A stretch of DNA of 14,028 bases, from NCBI GenBank assembly GCA_035513275.1, contig DATKCJ010000379.1, forward strand, positions 1 to 14,028, written 5' to 3'. Below the pieces are notes generated by a model, which did no database searches, was not told the DNA's origin, and saw only the letters and a list, made by a program, of their open reading frames with translations. A program made the position numbers and the translations under genes. The DNA is from DATKCJ01 sp035513275. GTDB lineage: Bacteria; Verrucomicrobiota; Verrucomicrobiia; Opitutales; Opitutaceae. This document shows positions 1 through 7,140 of the stretch, in pieces. Position 1 is the first letter of the stretch. Every line of letters begins with the position of its first letter.

Positions 1-13
1 GGACGTTGACACC

Positions 14-778
14 TTATGTATGTGCGACCTCGCGTTCGAGACTCGGTTCTCTCACGGGCGTGCGAAACCACTCCTCGATCTCCGCCACGAGCGAGGCCGC
101 GTCTGCATCCGGCTCGACGGTGATAAGAGGGCCGGTCGCGACTTCGACAAGGGCCGGCAGTTCCGGAGGCCGCCACCACGGCAATCCCTTTCCGAGGATT
201 CTGGAGGAAGTTGTGATTCGCACCAGGTGGATCGGCACGCGGCCGCGGCGCGCGATGAGGACGAAGCCGGACTTGAACGGAAGCAGAGATTCGCCGCGCG
301 GTGTGCGCGTGCCCTCGGGGAAGACGACGAGCTTGTTGCCTGCAGAGACTTTGTCCGCCGCGGCTCGCACGAGGTCGTGGCCGCCGTCGTTGCCGAGATA
401 ACCCGCGCGGCGGGCCGCGGCGCCGAGCACCGGGTTGCGGCGGATCGCGGGCTTGAAGATGCAAACTGCCTCGTGCACGCGGGCGAGTATGCAGGTGATG
501 TCGATCAGCGATGGATGGTTCGCCGCGATGACGAGACCGCCAGCGGGAATGCTTTCAAATCCGCGATAGCGCACCCGGACGAGTCCGGTGAGCGCGCACC
601 ACCCGTGAAAGACCGCGAAATGCTTGTGGATGAGTCGCTGAAAGAACCGCTCCGTCCGATCGGTCGCTGGCAGCCATCCGGCGAGAAAACCCAGAAGGCT
701 TAGCTCCAGGCCGCCCAGCGCGAAGAGCACCAGCGTGAAATGGTAGAGCGGGAAGTAGTAGAGGACGCGAAGGGACAT
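14..778 (-). CDS. PlsC-like 1-acyl-glycerol-3-phosphate acyltransferase family protein
   Basis: A 254-residue protein of the PlsC/LPLAT superfamily, which transfers acyl groups from acyl-ACP or acyl-CoA to a glycerolipid or similar acceptor at the inner membrane. The N-terminus (about residues 5-35) is hydrophobic and probably a membrane anchor. The catalytic HX4D motif is NHPSLID with H88 and D93, and the acceptor/phosphate-binding motif is FPEGTR at 153-158. Length fits the family. The ATG at 778 lies 22 bases after the stop of the upstream acyltransferase gene, so it is probably the last cluster gene in view. Aryl polyene clusters usually carry one PlsC-like and one HtrB-like acyltransferase, matching this pair. 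From context I infer that it acylates the lipid anchor of the cluster product; a housekeeping phospholipid role cannot be excluded. The TAA stop at 14-16 is inside the window, so the gene is complete. Confidence 0.9.
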   Translation of the reverse strand: MSLRVLYYFPLYHFTLVLFALGGLELSLLGFLAGWLPATDRTERFFQRLIHKHFAVFHGWCALTGLVRVRYRGFESIPAGGLVIAANHPSLIDITCILARVHEAVCIFKPAIRRNPVLGAAARRAGYLGNDGGHDLVRAAADKVSAGNKLVVFPEGTRTPRGESLLPFKSGFVLIARRGRVPIHLVRITTSSRILGKGLPWWRPPELPALVEVATGPLITVEPDADAASLVAEIEEWFRTPVREPSLEREVAHT

Positions 779-800
779 CGGGCGAAACCAGCCGCGGCTC

Positions 801-1718
801 TCAAGCTGCGGACGTGACCTCCGGATTGAGGGGAAGGAAATTGAACCAGAGGAACGGATTCGCGCGAATCATGGTTTCCAGATTCGCGAGCACCGCTTGA
901 AAGTGCTGCCGGGCCGCGGAGGTGTTCGCCGCACGGTCGATCGAGGGATCGGGCCGGAACACAGGCGAGGAAAAGACACGCAACGCCAGCTCGCGGCCGT
1001 CCTGCACAGCGATGCAAAACACGACGGGCCGGTCGAAGAGGATCGCGAGATGGTAGATCGTGAATGGAAAGAGCCGGGGAGCCCCAAGAAACTGAAACGG
1101 CTCGGCCTTCGCGCTGAACTCGAGGCGGTCGCACTTCAACGCCAGCGATCTGCCGGAATCGAGCGCGGCTTTCAGGTCGAAGAAAAGCCGCGAGGGATCG
1201 TTGATCCAGAGAAACGAAACATGTCCGCCGAAGCGCTCGCCGAGCAGGCGCGTGTCGGTGGAATTGTCGACCTGCAACCGGATGATCGTGATGTTCAAGC
1301 CGCGTTCGCCGAGCAGGTAGCCGAGCAGGTCGGAGGCGCCGAAGTGAAACGTGCCGTAGAGCGCGGGCCTTCTGGACTCGAGGAGCGCCTCGAAGTCGGC
1401 CGCATTCGTGCGATCCATATCGCAGTTCACAGGCGCGCCGCGGCCGGCGCGCAGGCTGAACACGAGCGATTCCGCGAGTGCGAAGAAGTGCCGCCAAGCC
1501 TCGACGAGAGTCGCGGGCCGGCCCAGCACCACCGCGAGATAATCGCGCGAGTGGGCGCGTTGCTGCGGCATGAAGGCAAGGCCGACCCATGTGCCCGCCA
1601 TCAAGCCCGTGCGAAAAAGCCAGCGCGGCCACCACTGCTCCGCCCAAAGCAGGAAGCCAAACCCCCAGCTCGGCCCCGGATTGCGATAGAGCTGATGACT
1701 CGCGGCGTTCATAGCCAT
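801..1718 (-). CDS. HtrB/LpxL-like lipid acyltransferase (LPLAT family)
   Basis: A protein of about 305 residues resembling the lipid A late acyltransferases (HtrB/LpxL/MsbB) and their relatives in aryl polyene clusters. An N-terminal hydrophobic/aromatic stretch (about residues 16-50) suggests membrane association. The HX4D catalytic motif is GTFHFGASD (H125, D130), a downstream DR pair sits at 197-198, and the C-terminus has the WFNFLPLNP signature at 291-299 that replaces the usual LpxL ending. The much longer open frame to 2033 is an artefact, because it overlaps the upstream coding region and its first 105 residues are Arg/Ala-rich. Two starts are possible: ATG at 1718, or ATG at 1712, whose ATGA overlaps the stop of the upstream gene. 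Either implies translational coupling. The substrate is not deducible; I infer the cluster's acyl or polyene chain carried on ACP. Confidence 0.87.
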   Translation of the reverse strand: MAMNAASHQLYRNPGPSWGFGFLLWAEQWWPRWLFRTGLMAGTWVGLAFMPQQRAHSRDYLAVVLGRPATLVEAWRHFFALAESLVFSLRAGRGAPVNCDMDRTNAADFEALLESRRPALYGTFHFGASDLLGYLLGERGLNITIIRLQVDNSTDTRLLGERFGGHVSFLWINDPSRLFFDLKAALDSGRSLALKCDRLEFSAKAEPFQFLGAPRLFPFTIYHLAILFDRPVVFCIAVQDGRELALRVFSSPVFRPDPSIDRAANTSAARQHFQAVLANLETMIRANPFLWFNFLPLNPEVTSAA

Positions 1719-2365
1719 TCGAGGGAAAATTCTCCGCCGGCTCCCTGCCAGTGCAACGGCTCGCGCGCGGCGAGCGCCTCGGCGAATCGTTCGAGCGTGG
1801 GGCAGGCTTCGTCGGCTCCATCTCCCGGTGTGAATCGAGCGCGTCCGGCGGCGCCCACAGCATCGCTTGTCAGCAGAGTCCCAAACGCGAACGATCGCGC
1901 CGACGCCATGCCGTGCTCGAGGATCCAAGTGCCGCGCTCTTCGCCGCCGACGAGCGCGACGCGTTCGACCGGCTCGATCAACGCCGTGAGAATCGCGTGC
2001 TCCACAAGGCGCGCGCGCCCCGCGAGCGGCCAAAGCCGCGCGATGGGTTGCTGCCTGCCGATCAGGACCTGTTGCACGCTGCCGGGGTGGATGGAAGTTT
2101 GGAAAAGCATCGGGCTTGCCGATGGAAAGCTCTTCAGAAAGTCCTCCAAGGCGCGCGTCTCCGCAAACGTGGACGCGAAAACGACCGCATCGCCCGGCCC
2201 GAGCGGCACGCCGTCGAGCGTCGAGCCGAGGAGCAGTCCGAGGTGCGTCATCCGCCGCACCGCGTTGCGCGGAAATTTCTCCGCCAGTCGCACGCGCGCC
2301 GCAGCCGCGGCCTCGTCGGCCGCAGGCAGCTCAACACACACGTGATGGAGGAATCGCTCAATCAT
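1709..2365 (-). CDS. Short beta-ketoacyl-synthase-like protein (no catalytic Cys)
   Basis: A 218-residue protein resembling the short ketosynthase N-terminal-domain family found beside ketosynthases in aryl polyene clusters (Pfam Ketoacyl-synt_2 by recollection; ApeC-like). About half the length of a true ketosynthase. Recognisable parts are the leucine-rich stretch THLGLLLGS, the SPMLFQTSIHPGSVQQV segment that in relatives reads like NSVHNAPAG, and the VALVGGEE strand. No Cys-His-His condensing triad is visible, so a partner or chain-length-factor role is more likely than independent condensation; this is inference. The start is the ATG at 2365, overlapping the upstream ketosynthase stop by 8 bases; the TTG two codons earlier is less likely. 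The gene itself overlaps the next start at 1712/1718, so it is locked into the operon between a ketosynthase and an acyltransferase. Confidence 0.78.
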   Translation of the reverse strand: MIERFLHHVCVELPAADEAAAAARVRLAEKFPRNAVRRMTHLGLLLGSTLDGVPLGPGDAVVFASTFAETRALEDFLKSFPSASPMLFQTSIHPGSVQQVLIGRQQPIARLWPLAGRARLVEHAILTALIEPVERVALVGGEERGTWILEHGMASARSFAFGTLLTSDAVGAAGRARFTPGDGADEACPTLERFAEALAAREPLHWQGAGGEFSLEWL

Positions 2366-3467
2366 GGCCAAGGAGCATCGCGCCGTGGGCGCCTCCGAAT
2401 GCGTTGCTGGTGAGAATCGCGCCGTCGAAATCCGCGCTGGCGAAGGGCTCGAGGGCGACGTTGTCGGTGAATGTCGGCGCCGCGGAACCGACGGTGCCAG
2501 GGATGCTTCCCGTGCGCAGCGCCGCGACGGCGACGGCGAGCTCGACCAGACCGCAACTGCCGAGCGTGTGGCCGAGGCTGCCTTTCCAACCTGTCAGCGG
2601 TGCATCGGGAAAATGCCGCGCGAGTGCCTCGGCCTCGAGGCGGCCGGCCTCGATCGTGCCGGTGCCATGGCCCTTCACCCACACGCGCCGTCCGCCAGCG
2701 GCGGTGGCGATCGCGGCCGCGCAGTTGTCGAATCCCACGCCGTCGGGCTGGTTGCTGGTGAAGTGAAACATCTCGTTGTGCAGCGCGTGCGCCTCGAGGC
2801 GGAACTGAGTCCGCTCGCGCGTGAGCACCGCAAAGGCCGCGCCATCGCCGAGGCCGATCGAGCCTGTCTCGCCACACGAGAAGGGCGCGGGCATGCCGCC
2901 GTTGAGAATCTTCAGGCTGTGAAATCCGCCGGCGACGAACGGGCTGACGAAGTCGAACGAGAACACGAGCACGCGCTCGGCGATCCCCGCGTGCAACAGG
3001 CGCGCAGCCTGCGCGAGTCCGAGGTGCGCGGTGACGCACGCGTGCGAAAAGATGTGGACCTGTTCACCCCAGCCAAACTGGGCGCGGATCAGCTCGATCG
3101 TGGAGGATGGAGTGCCGTGCTGAAGGTGGCGCGTATCCTGATCGCGCGTGAACGCGTAGAAACTGCCGACGCCGAAATTACTGCTGGTGACCATCACCGG
3201 GAAACGCGCGGTGCCCCACGCGGCCGCGGGAACTCCCGCTGCCATGCGCTTCAACAGCGGCAGCCAGCGCGGCGAGAGCGTCTCATCCATCGGACCCGTG
3301 AGCGCGAGCGGCACGAGGTCGCCGCCGTCGCGACCGAGGACGGGCGTGAGTTCGAGCGCGCGGCGGTTCGCAAGGAGCGCGGCGGTCGTCGCCGTGGCGT
3401 CGCCGAACGGCGTGATGCAGTCGATGGCCTCGATCCCCGCGGAGAACTTGTCGGCCGGGGCGGTCAT
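2358..3467 (-). CDS. Beta-ketoacyl-ACP synthase, divergent
   Basis: A 369-residue ketosynthase, shorter than the usual 405-415 residues of FabF. It should catalyse decarboxylative Claisen condensation of an acyl chain with malonyl-ACP. The condensing triad is readable: active-site cysteine C144 in SHACVTAH, first histidine H267 in KGHGTGT, and K295/H300 in KGSLGHTLGSCG. The C-terminal glycine-rich segment is SNAFGGAHGAML. The cysteine context (HACVTA rather than TACASS) and the shortened N-terminal half place it among the divergent ketosynthases of aryl-polyene-like clusters. The ATG at 3467 lies 11 bases from the stop of the small ACP gene, and the 3' end overlaps the short ketosynthase-like gene by 8 bases, suggesting these three products act together. 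It probably shares the pathway with the canonical FabF-like enzyme at 3753-5018, but the division of labour cannot be read from sequence. Confidence 0.9.
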   Translation of the reverse strand: MTAPADKFSAGIEAIDCITPFGDATATTAALLANRRALELTPVLGRDGGDLVPLALTGPMDETLSPRWLPLLKRMAAGVPAAAWGTARFPVMVTSSNFGVGSFYAFTRDQDTRHLQHGTPSSTIELIRAQFGWGEQVHIFSHACVTAHLGLAQAARLLHAGIAERVLVFSFDFVSPFVAGGFHSLKILNGGMPAPFSCGETGSIGLGDGAAFAVLTRERTQFRLEAHALHNEMFHFTSNQPDGVGFDNCAAAIATAAGGRRVWVKGHGTGTIEAGRLEAEALARHFPDAPLTGWKGSLGHTLGSCGLVELAVAVAALRTGSIPGTVGSAAPTFTDNVALEPFASADFDGAILTSNAFGGAHGAMLLGHD

Positions 3468-3478
3468 CGCTCGAACGC

Positions 3479-3745
3479 TCAGGCGCCCGGCGCGCGCGGG
3501 CGAAGGAATGCTGCGAGTGTGTTGATGCTGGCGAGTGCCGCGCGCGACTCCTCGCTGTTGCCGATCTTCACGTTGTATTTTTTCTCGATCGCGAGCACGA
3601 GTTCCAGGGCGTCGATCGAGTCGAGGCCGAGGCGCGGCGATCCGATGAGCGGCTCGTCGTCGGGGATGTCGCCGGGAGCGACTCCCTGAAGCTTGAGCGT
3701 GGCGATGATCAGTTCCTTGAGTTCGAGTGGGAGGGAGTCGGTCAT
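3479..3745 (-). CDS. Acyl carrier protein
   Basis: An 88-residue acyl carrier protein that carries the growing chain on a 4'-phosphopantetheine arm in the cytoplasm. The attachment motif is LGLDSIDALEL with serine S43, followed by the acidic/hydrophobic helix LAIEKKY. Length and four-helix pattern are typical. The C-terminal segment (SRAALASINTLAAFL) closely resembles the matching part of the degenerate carrier-like protein at 6470-6826, so the two are probably paralogues. It sits 7 bases after the FabF-like gene and 11 bases before the divergent ketosynthase gene, so it is the natural partner of one or both. ATG start at 3745. High confidence in the family; the acyl cargo is unknown. Confidence 0.93.
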   Translation of the reverse strand: MTDSLPLELKELIIATLKLQGVAPGDIPDDEPLIGSPRLGLDSIDALELVLAIEKKYNVKIGNSEESRAALASINTLAAFLRPRAPGA

Positions 3746-3752
3746 GGGAGAA

Positions 3753-5018
3753 TCAAGCCGGTTGGCGGAGAAGGTGGCAGACGTTGCTGCCGCCGAATCC
3801 GCTGCTGTTGTTGAGCACCAGTCTCGGCGCCCTGTCGAGTGAAGTGCGCGGCAGGTTTAGACCGTCACAAGCGGTATCCGGTTCCTCAAGATGTGCAGCG
3901 CCGGGGATGAATCTCTCGTCGATCGCCAGCGCGCAGAACGCGGCCTCCATCGCGCCGGCGAGGGAGAGGCCGTGGCCAGTCAGCGCCTTGGTGCTGCTGA
4001 CGCTCGGCTTCGCGCCGGCCTGTGTGAAAACGGCATGCAGTGCGATCGCCTCGGAGCGGTCGCCCGCGAGCGTGGAAGTGGCGTGGGCATTCACGTAGTC
4101 GACTTCGGGTGCGTTCACGCGCGCGTCGGCGAGTGTGCGCTGCATCGCGCGCCGCAGGCCTGCGCCCTCGGGATGCGAGACGGCGATGCTGTAGCCGTCG
4201 CCTGCCTGGCCCCAGCCGATGAGTTCCGAGTAGATGTGCGCTCCGCGTTTGCGGGCCAGCGCCGAGTCCTCGACGACGATTGCGACGGCGCCTCCCGTGC
4301 CCACGAAGCCATCCCGCCGCGTGTCGAAGGGTCGCGAGGCCGTGGCGGGATCGGGATTGTGCGAGAGCGCGCGAAGGCTGGAGAACGACATGATGCTCTC
4401 GGCGGTCAGGTCTTCAGCGCCGACGACGAGCATCCGCTGCTGGCGGCCGAGCCGGATCTCATCCATCGCGTAGCCGAGCGCGTGGCTCGACGACGCGCAT
4501 GCGGAGACGAACCCGCAGACCGAACCGGAGATCCTGTAGTGCGCGGCGAGGGTGAAGTTCAGCGTGCCGGCGACGGAGGAGACGATGCCCATCGGATTGC
4601 TGCGCTCGCCGCGCGTCTCGTGCATCTGGTTGATGAAATTGTTGAGGAGAAACGGCGAGCCTGCGGAGGCGCAGAAGAGACCGGTCGTGCCATCGGTGAG
4701 CGCTGCGGGCTCGAGGCCGGCGTCGGCGAGCGCCTGCTGCAGCGCACACACTGCGTAGACACCGTGCGGCGCCAGCCCGCGGAGCAGTTCGCGATCGACG
4801 ACAAAGTGCTCAGGCCAGTGCCAGTCGCGCCAGCTCGGGGTAGGAAAGGAGAAGCCCTTGATCGTGCCGGCAACTTTCACGGGCAGGTTGGGGTTGCCGA
4901 AAAATTCCTGCTGCTCGAATCCGTGGCGCAGTTCGCGCAGGCTGCCCAGCACGGATGCGCGATCCTGCCCGATGCTGGTGACGAAACCCAGCCCGGTGAT
5001 GACGGGGAGCGACTGCAT
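3753..5018 (-). CDS. 3-oxoacyl-ACP synthase II (FabF-like)
   Basis: A 421-residue, full-length FabF/KAS II-type condensing enzyme. Nucleophile C174 lies in VSACASSSHAL, the first histidine H312 in NAHATST, the lysine K344 and second histidine H349 in STKALTGHG, and the C-terminal glycine loop is NNSSGFGGSN. It therefore looks catalytically competent for elongating an acyl-ACP with malonyl-ACP. ATG at 5018 is 12 bases downstream of one carrier-protein gene, and its stop is 7 bases before the other, so it is flanked by two dedicated ACPs. This arrangement, with a second ketosynthase and a short ketosynthase-like protein, is unlike a housekeeping fab operon (no fabD, fabG or fabH nearby) and points to a specialised lipid or polyene pathway. 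Confidence 0.94.
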   Translation of the reverse strand: MQSLPVITGLGFVTSIGQDRASVLGSLRELRHGFEQQEFFGNPNLPVKVAGTIKGFSFPTPSWRDWHWPEHFVVDRELLRGLAPHGVYAVCALQQALADAGLEPAALTDGTTGLFCASAGSPFLLNNFINQMHETRGERSNPMGIVSSVAGTLNFTLAAHYRISGSVCGFVSACASSSHALGYAMDEIRLGRQQRMLVVGAEDLTAESIMSFSSLRALSHNPDPATASRPFDTRRDGFVGTGGAVAIVVEDSALARKRGAHIYSELIGWGQAGDGYSIAVSHPEGAGLRRAMQRTLADARVNAPEVDYVNAHATSTLAGDRSEAIALHAVFTQAGAKPSVSSTKALTGHGLSLAGAMEAAFCALAIDERFIPGAAHLEEPDTACDGLNLPRTSLDRAPRLVLNNSSGFGGSNVCHLLRQPA

Positions 5019-5030
5019 GAGTGAGAAGAC

Positions 5031-5417
5031 TCAGCGCACCTGGCGGCCTGCGACCTTGCTGTGAATGAAGCCGCGCAGATCGTCCAGCGTGCGCACCTGG
5101 ACGATTTCCTCATTGCTGATGCTGATGCGAAACAAGTCCTCCGTGAAGAACACGACTTCAGTGATTGCGAGTGAATCAAACCCGAGGTCGTCGATCAGAC
5201 GCGTGTTTCCGGGCAGATCCGCGAGCGGCCGGGAAAGGGGCTTCGGTGTGAAGTCCTCGAGAATCGCGAACAGGACCGGATCGAGCGCTGCTGGATCGCC
5301 GCTGGCTTGAAACCGCTCAAACTCCGCACGCACACCCGGGGAGAGGTGGCGGGAGCTGTCTGCCTGGTGACTCTGGGGGGCGGCTGGAGAACGGTTCGTG
5401 GCGTCGGTAGTGCTCAT
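5031..5417 (-). CDS. Acyl carrier protein with N-terminal extension
   Basis: A 128-residue acyl carrier protein. The phosphopantetheine motif is DDLGFDSLAITEVVFFTEDLF with serine S82; the carrier domain covers about residues 45-122. The first 45 residues are polar, rich in Ser, Ala, Pro and Gln, and are not part of the ACP fold, which makes it longer than the usual 75-90 residues. The extension could be a docking tail or reflect a start set too far upstream, but no better internal ATG is evident. It differs clearly from the 88-residue ACP (LGFDSLA versus LGLDSID), so the two probably serve different steps or enzymes. The ATG at 5417 is 13 bases after the methyltransferase stop, and the FabF-like gene follows 12 bases later. 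Confidence 0.9.
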   Translation of the reverse strand: MSTTDATNRSPAAPQSHQADSSRHLSPGVRAEFERFQASGDPAALDPVLFAILEDFTPKPLSRPLADLPGNTRLIDDLGFDSLAITEVVFFTEDLFRISISNEEIVQVRTLDDLRGFIHSKVAGRQVR

Positions 5418-5430
5418 GGGGAACCCAGGG

Positions 5431-6351
5431 TCATGCCTTCACGGCGGTGTATTCGCTGAACAGGCCGAGCACGACGTGGCGCTTCACCTCGGTGAGGCCC
5501 GCGTCCTTCAGCGCGCGAAGCACGATTTCCGGCGGGACGCACGCGTCCATTGTTTCCCAGTAGTATTTCATCATGTCGCGCGCGTCGGTGCTGCGGGTGA
5601 AGAGTCGCGTGAGAGATGGATAGATGCGGCCGAAGTAGAGGCGAAAGAAAAATCCGGACACGCGGCCCGTGGGTTTGGTGACTTCGAGGATGAGCAACTT
5701 GCCACCTGGCTTGAGGACGCGGCGGTATTCGCGGAAAGTGGTTTCCAGTTCGGTGACATGCCGCAGGGCATAACCCATCGTGAGAAAGTCAAAGGCATTG
5801 TCAGGGAGCGGCATCTGCTCCGCGCGGCCGAGCACGAAGTTTGCGGCGAGCTTCGAGCGTGCGACGTTCAACATCCCCTCGCTCGGGTCGAGGCAGGTGA
5901 TGTTCTCCGCGGTGCCGAGAATCTTCGCAGCGCCGACGGCGACGAGCCCCGTGCCACACGCGGCGTCGAGAAGGTGATGACCGGGGCCGAGGCCGTGTTT
6001 TTGAAGCGTCCAGTGGCGGTAGGAGGAACCGCTGCGGAGGAAGCCCCAGTCGACGACGGAGTCGTAGTGTTTCGCGCCCTTGTCGAACAGGCGGTTGACG
6101 AATTCCGGCTTCGCTTCCGGCGTGGCATAGTGCGAGGGGAGCGTGGGGTGGGGCTGCACTCCCGGGGAGGGTGTTCGATTCACGGTTTTAGGACCAGCAG
6201 AAAGTCTGGAAGTGGCTATCGACGTTCCAATCCGCGCGCGGCCGGGATGCAGGGCGAAGGGCGGACGCCGCGGCGCGAAGGGTGCGAAGCCGGTCGGAAA
6301 CAGGGAACCCGTGCGCTGCGGAGACTGATTGGAGCCGGAGTTTCCGATCAT
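5431..6351 (-). CDS. UbiE/COQ5-like SAM-dependent methyltransferase
   Basis: A class I S-adenosylmethionine methyltransferase most like the UbiE/MenG group. Motif I is LLDAACGTGL at 127-136, the acidic post-I strand is CLDPSEGML (153-161), the AEQMPLPDNAFD segment (177-188) is the usual post-II region, and RVLKPGGKL (211-219) is motif III. UbiE is about 250 residues; this frame gives 306 because of a Pro/Arg/Ser-rich, non-conserved N-terminus of about 56 residues. A GTG at 6183 would give 250 residues, but neither start has a clear ribosome binding site. I keep the ATG at 6351 because a motif shared with two other genes lies 38 bases upstream of it. As first gene of the tightly packed ketosynthase/ACP run it probably methylates a pathway intermediate or aromatic head group, though a quinone methyltransferase is the alternative. 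Confidence 0.85.
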   Translation of the reverse strand: MIGNSGSNQSPQRTGSLFPTGFAPFAPRRPPFALHPGRARIGTSIATSRLSAGPKTVNRTPSPGVQPHPTLPSHYATPEAKPEFVNRLFDKGAKHYDSVVDWGFLRSGSSYRHWTLQKHGLGPGHHLLDAACGTGLVAVGAAKILGTAENITCLDPSEGMLNVARSKLAANFVLGRAEQMPLPDNAFDFLTMGYALRHVTELETTFREYRRVLKPGGKLLILEVTKPTGRVSGFFFRLYFGRIYPSLTRLFTRSTDARDMMKYYWETMDACVPPEIVLRALKDAGLTEVKRHVVLGLFSEYTAVKA

Positions 6352-6388
6352 AACCCGGCGAATTTACCAAGGAATGCATGACCATGGG

Positions 6389-6403
6389 ATGGGGTGAAAC
6401 CCG
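6389..6403 (-). promoter_or_regulatory. Shared upstream motif, copy 1 (upstream of methyltransferase)
   Basis: The plus-strand 15-mer ATGGGGTGAAACCCG; on the minus strand it reads CGGGTTTCACCCCAT. It contains a small inverted repeat (GGGT-GAA-ACCC) and ends 38 bases before the methyltransferase ATG at 6351. The identical 15-mer occurs at 6861-6875. Its function is unknown; a promoter or 5'-leader element is inferred from the constant position. Confidence 0.45.
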
Positions 6404-6469
6404 CTGCGGGCGGTGCGCGGCGGTCGGACTTGAGCGGCCACAGCGAGCATCCGGCATTCTATCGAATGG

Positions 6470-6826
6470 CTATCTGTGCATACCCTGCGGCTGCATGGCT
6501 TCGGTTTCGTCGAATTCCAGGTCGAGCGCTGGCAGGCTCGCGACGATGCTGACTGGCGCCTGGCGCCGAACGAAAGTGGCGATGCTCGCGATGCTCGTCA
6601 GCGCATTTCGCGAACCCCGGCCGCCACCGAATGAGACATCGAACTCCTCCTCAATCCGTGCGGCCACTTCCAGGACGTCGAGGTCGTTGAGACCGAGATG
6701 TCCGCCGACAAGCGGACTGTGCGGTGACAGTTCGCGAGCACTACACGCGTCCAAACCAAGCGTCTCGACCGTGATGCGCGTGAGCATCGCGTGAAGAGGG
6801 TCATTAATGACGGCCTCGTTTTTCAC
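6470..6826 (-). CDS. Degenerate acyl-carrier-like protein lacking the attachment Ser
   Basis: A 118-residue protein that aligns over its central part with acyl carrier proteins, especially the 88-residue ACP at 3479-3745: GGHLGLNDLDVLEVAARIEE matches SPRLGLDSIDALELVLAIEK, and SRNALTSIASIATF matches SRAALASINTLAAF. At the phosphopantetheine site the usual Asp-Ser is Asn47-Asp48, so no serine is available for modification. The codons AAC GAC leave no doubt in this sequence. The C-terminus (about residues 88-118) is longer than in ACP and acidic. Start is GTG at 6826 with a weak TAGG-like ribosome site; an internal ATG at residue 14 is the alternative. It precedes the methyltransferase by 118 bases, and both share the upstream motif. 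It may be a decaying paralogue or a structural, non-carrying partner of the ketosynthases. Confidence 0.75.
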   Translation of the reverse strand: MKNEAVINDPLHAMLTRITVETLGLDACSARELSPHSPLVGGHLGLNDLDVLEVAARIEEEFDVSFGGGRGSRNALTSIASIATFVRRQAPVSIVASLPALDLEFDETEAMQPQGMHR

Positions 6827-6860
6827 GCGCGAAACCTACCAACAACCGTGACCGGATGTC

Positions 6861-6877
6861 ATGGGGTGAAACCCGAC
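6861..6877 (-). promoter_or_regulatory. Shared upstream motif, copy 2 (upstream of degenerate ACP)
   Basis: Reads AAGTCGGGTTTCACCCCAT on the minus strand when two flanking A are included, and ends 35 bases before the GTG start at 6826. It is identical to copy 1 over 15 bases and shares the extra AAGT flank with copy 3. The constant spacing supports the GTG as the real start. Confidence 0.45.
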
Positions 6878-6895
6878 TTGCGTGAACTCTCTGCG

Positions 6896-6990
6896 TGTTA
6901 TGGCGAGGAGCGAAGCGACGCGGCCATTCAGTATTTCAATGCGTAGCCAGATGGATCGCCACGCCCTCGTTCCTCGGGCTCGCGATGACA
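6896..6990. repeat. Palindromic intergenic repeat of the GGCGAGGAGCGAAGCGAC type
   Basis: A roughly 95-base imperfect inverted repeat. The left arm starts TGTTATGGCGAGGAGCGAAG, and the right arm, read on the opposite strand, starts TGTCATCGCGAGCCCGAGGA. Both continue into a similar GGCGTGGC/CGCGGCC-like inner part, with a centre of about 24 bases. The pattern resembles the widely dispersed non-coding palindromes with core GTCATTGCGAGGAGCGAAG seen in many bacterial genomes. It lies in the gap between the lipoprotein gene and the degenerate ACP gene and disrupts no ORF. The rest of the 6827-7178 gap contains copy 2 of the upstream motif and two hairpins, with no supportable gene. Confidence 0.6.
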
Positions 6991-7106
6991 AACAGGGGAG
7001 TCCATTAGCGGGATCCCGCGGCCGCGGAAGACGACGTGTCCTCCGTAGCCTTGCTGTGCCCGCCATAGCCTCTCGCCCAGAAGGTCCTCGGATCCATAAA
7101 CGGGAA

Positions 7107-7131
7107 TGGCCGCACCCTATGGGTGCGGCCA
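7107..7131 (-). terminator. Strong hairpin, possible terminator of the lipoprotein gene
   Basis: A perfect 11-bp stem TGGCCGCACCC / GGGTGCGGCCA with a 3-base loop, 47 bases beyond the lipoprotein stop codon at 7179. On the minus strand it is followed by ATTCCCGTTTA, only weakly U-rich. It could be an intrinsic terminator or just another short palindromic repeat. Confidence 0.4.
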
Positions 7132-7140
7132 CTCTTTACA

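Noticed and set aside
1..13. GTG at position 12 (minus strand) as the start of a further cluster gene
   Set aside because: Only four codons are visible and no ribosome binding site can be assigned.
1719..2033. 105-codon N-terminal extension of the HtrB-like acyltransferase
   Set aside because: Overlaps the upstream ketosynthase-like gene entirely, is Arg/Ala-rich, and a coupled ATG exists at 1712/1718.
897..2345. 482-codon plus-strand ORF opposite the acyltransferase and short ketosynthase-like genes
   Set aside because: It is antisense to two genes with clear family motifs, is rich in Arg/Ala/Ser and has no recognisable domain; a shadow of high-GC codon use.
2364..3689. 441-codon plus-strand ORF opposite the divergent ketosynthase and ACP
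   Set aside because: Antisense to genes with intact catalytic motifs; Arg/Glu/Ala-rich composition without a fold signature.
3891..5024. 377-codon plus-strand ORF opposite the FabF-like gene
   Set aside because: Antisense shadow of a full-length ketosynthase with all active-site residues.
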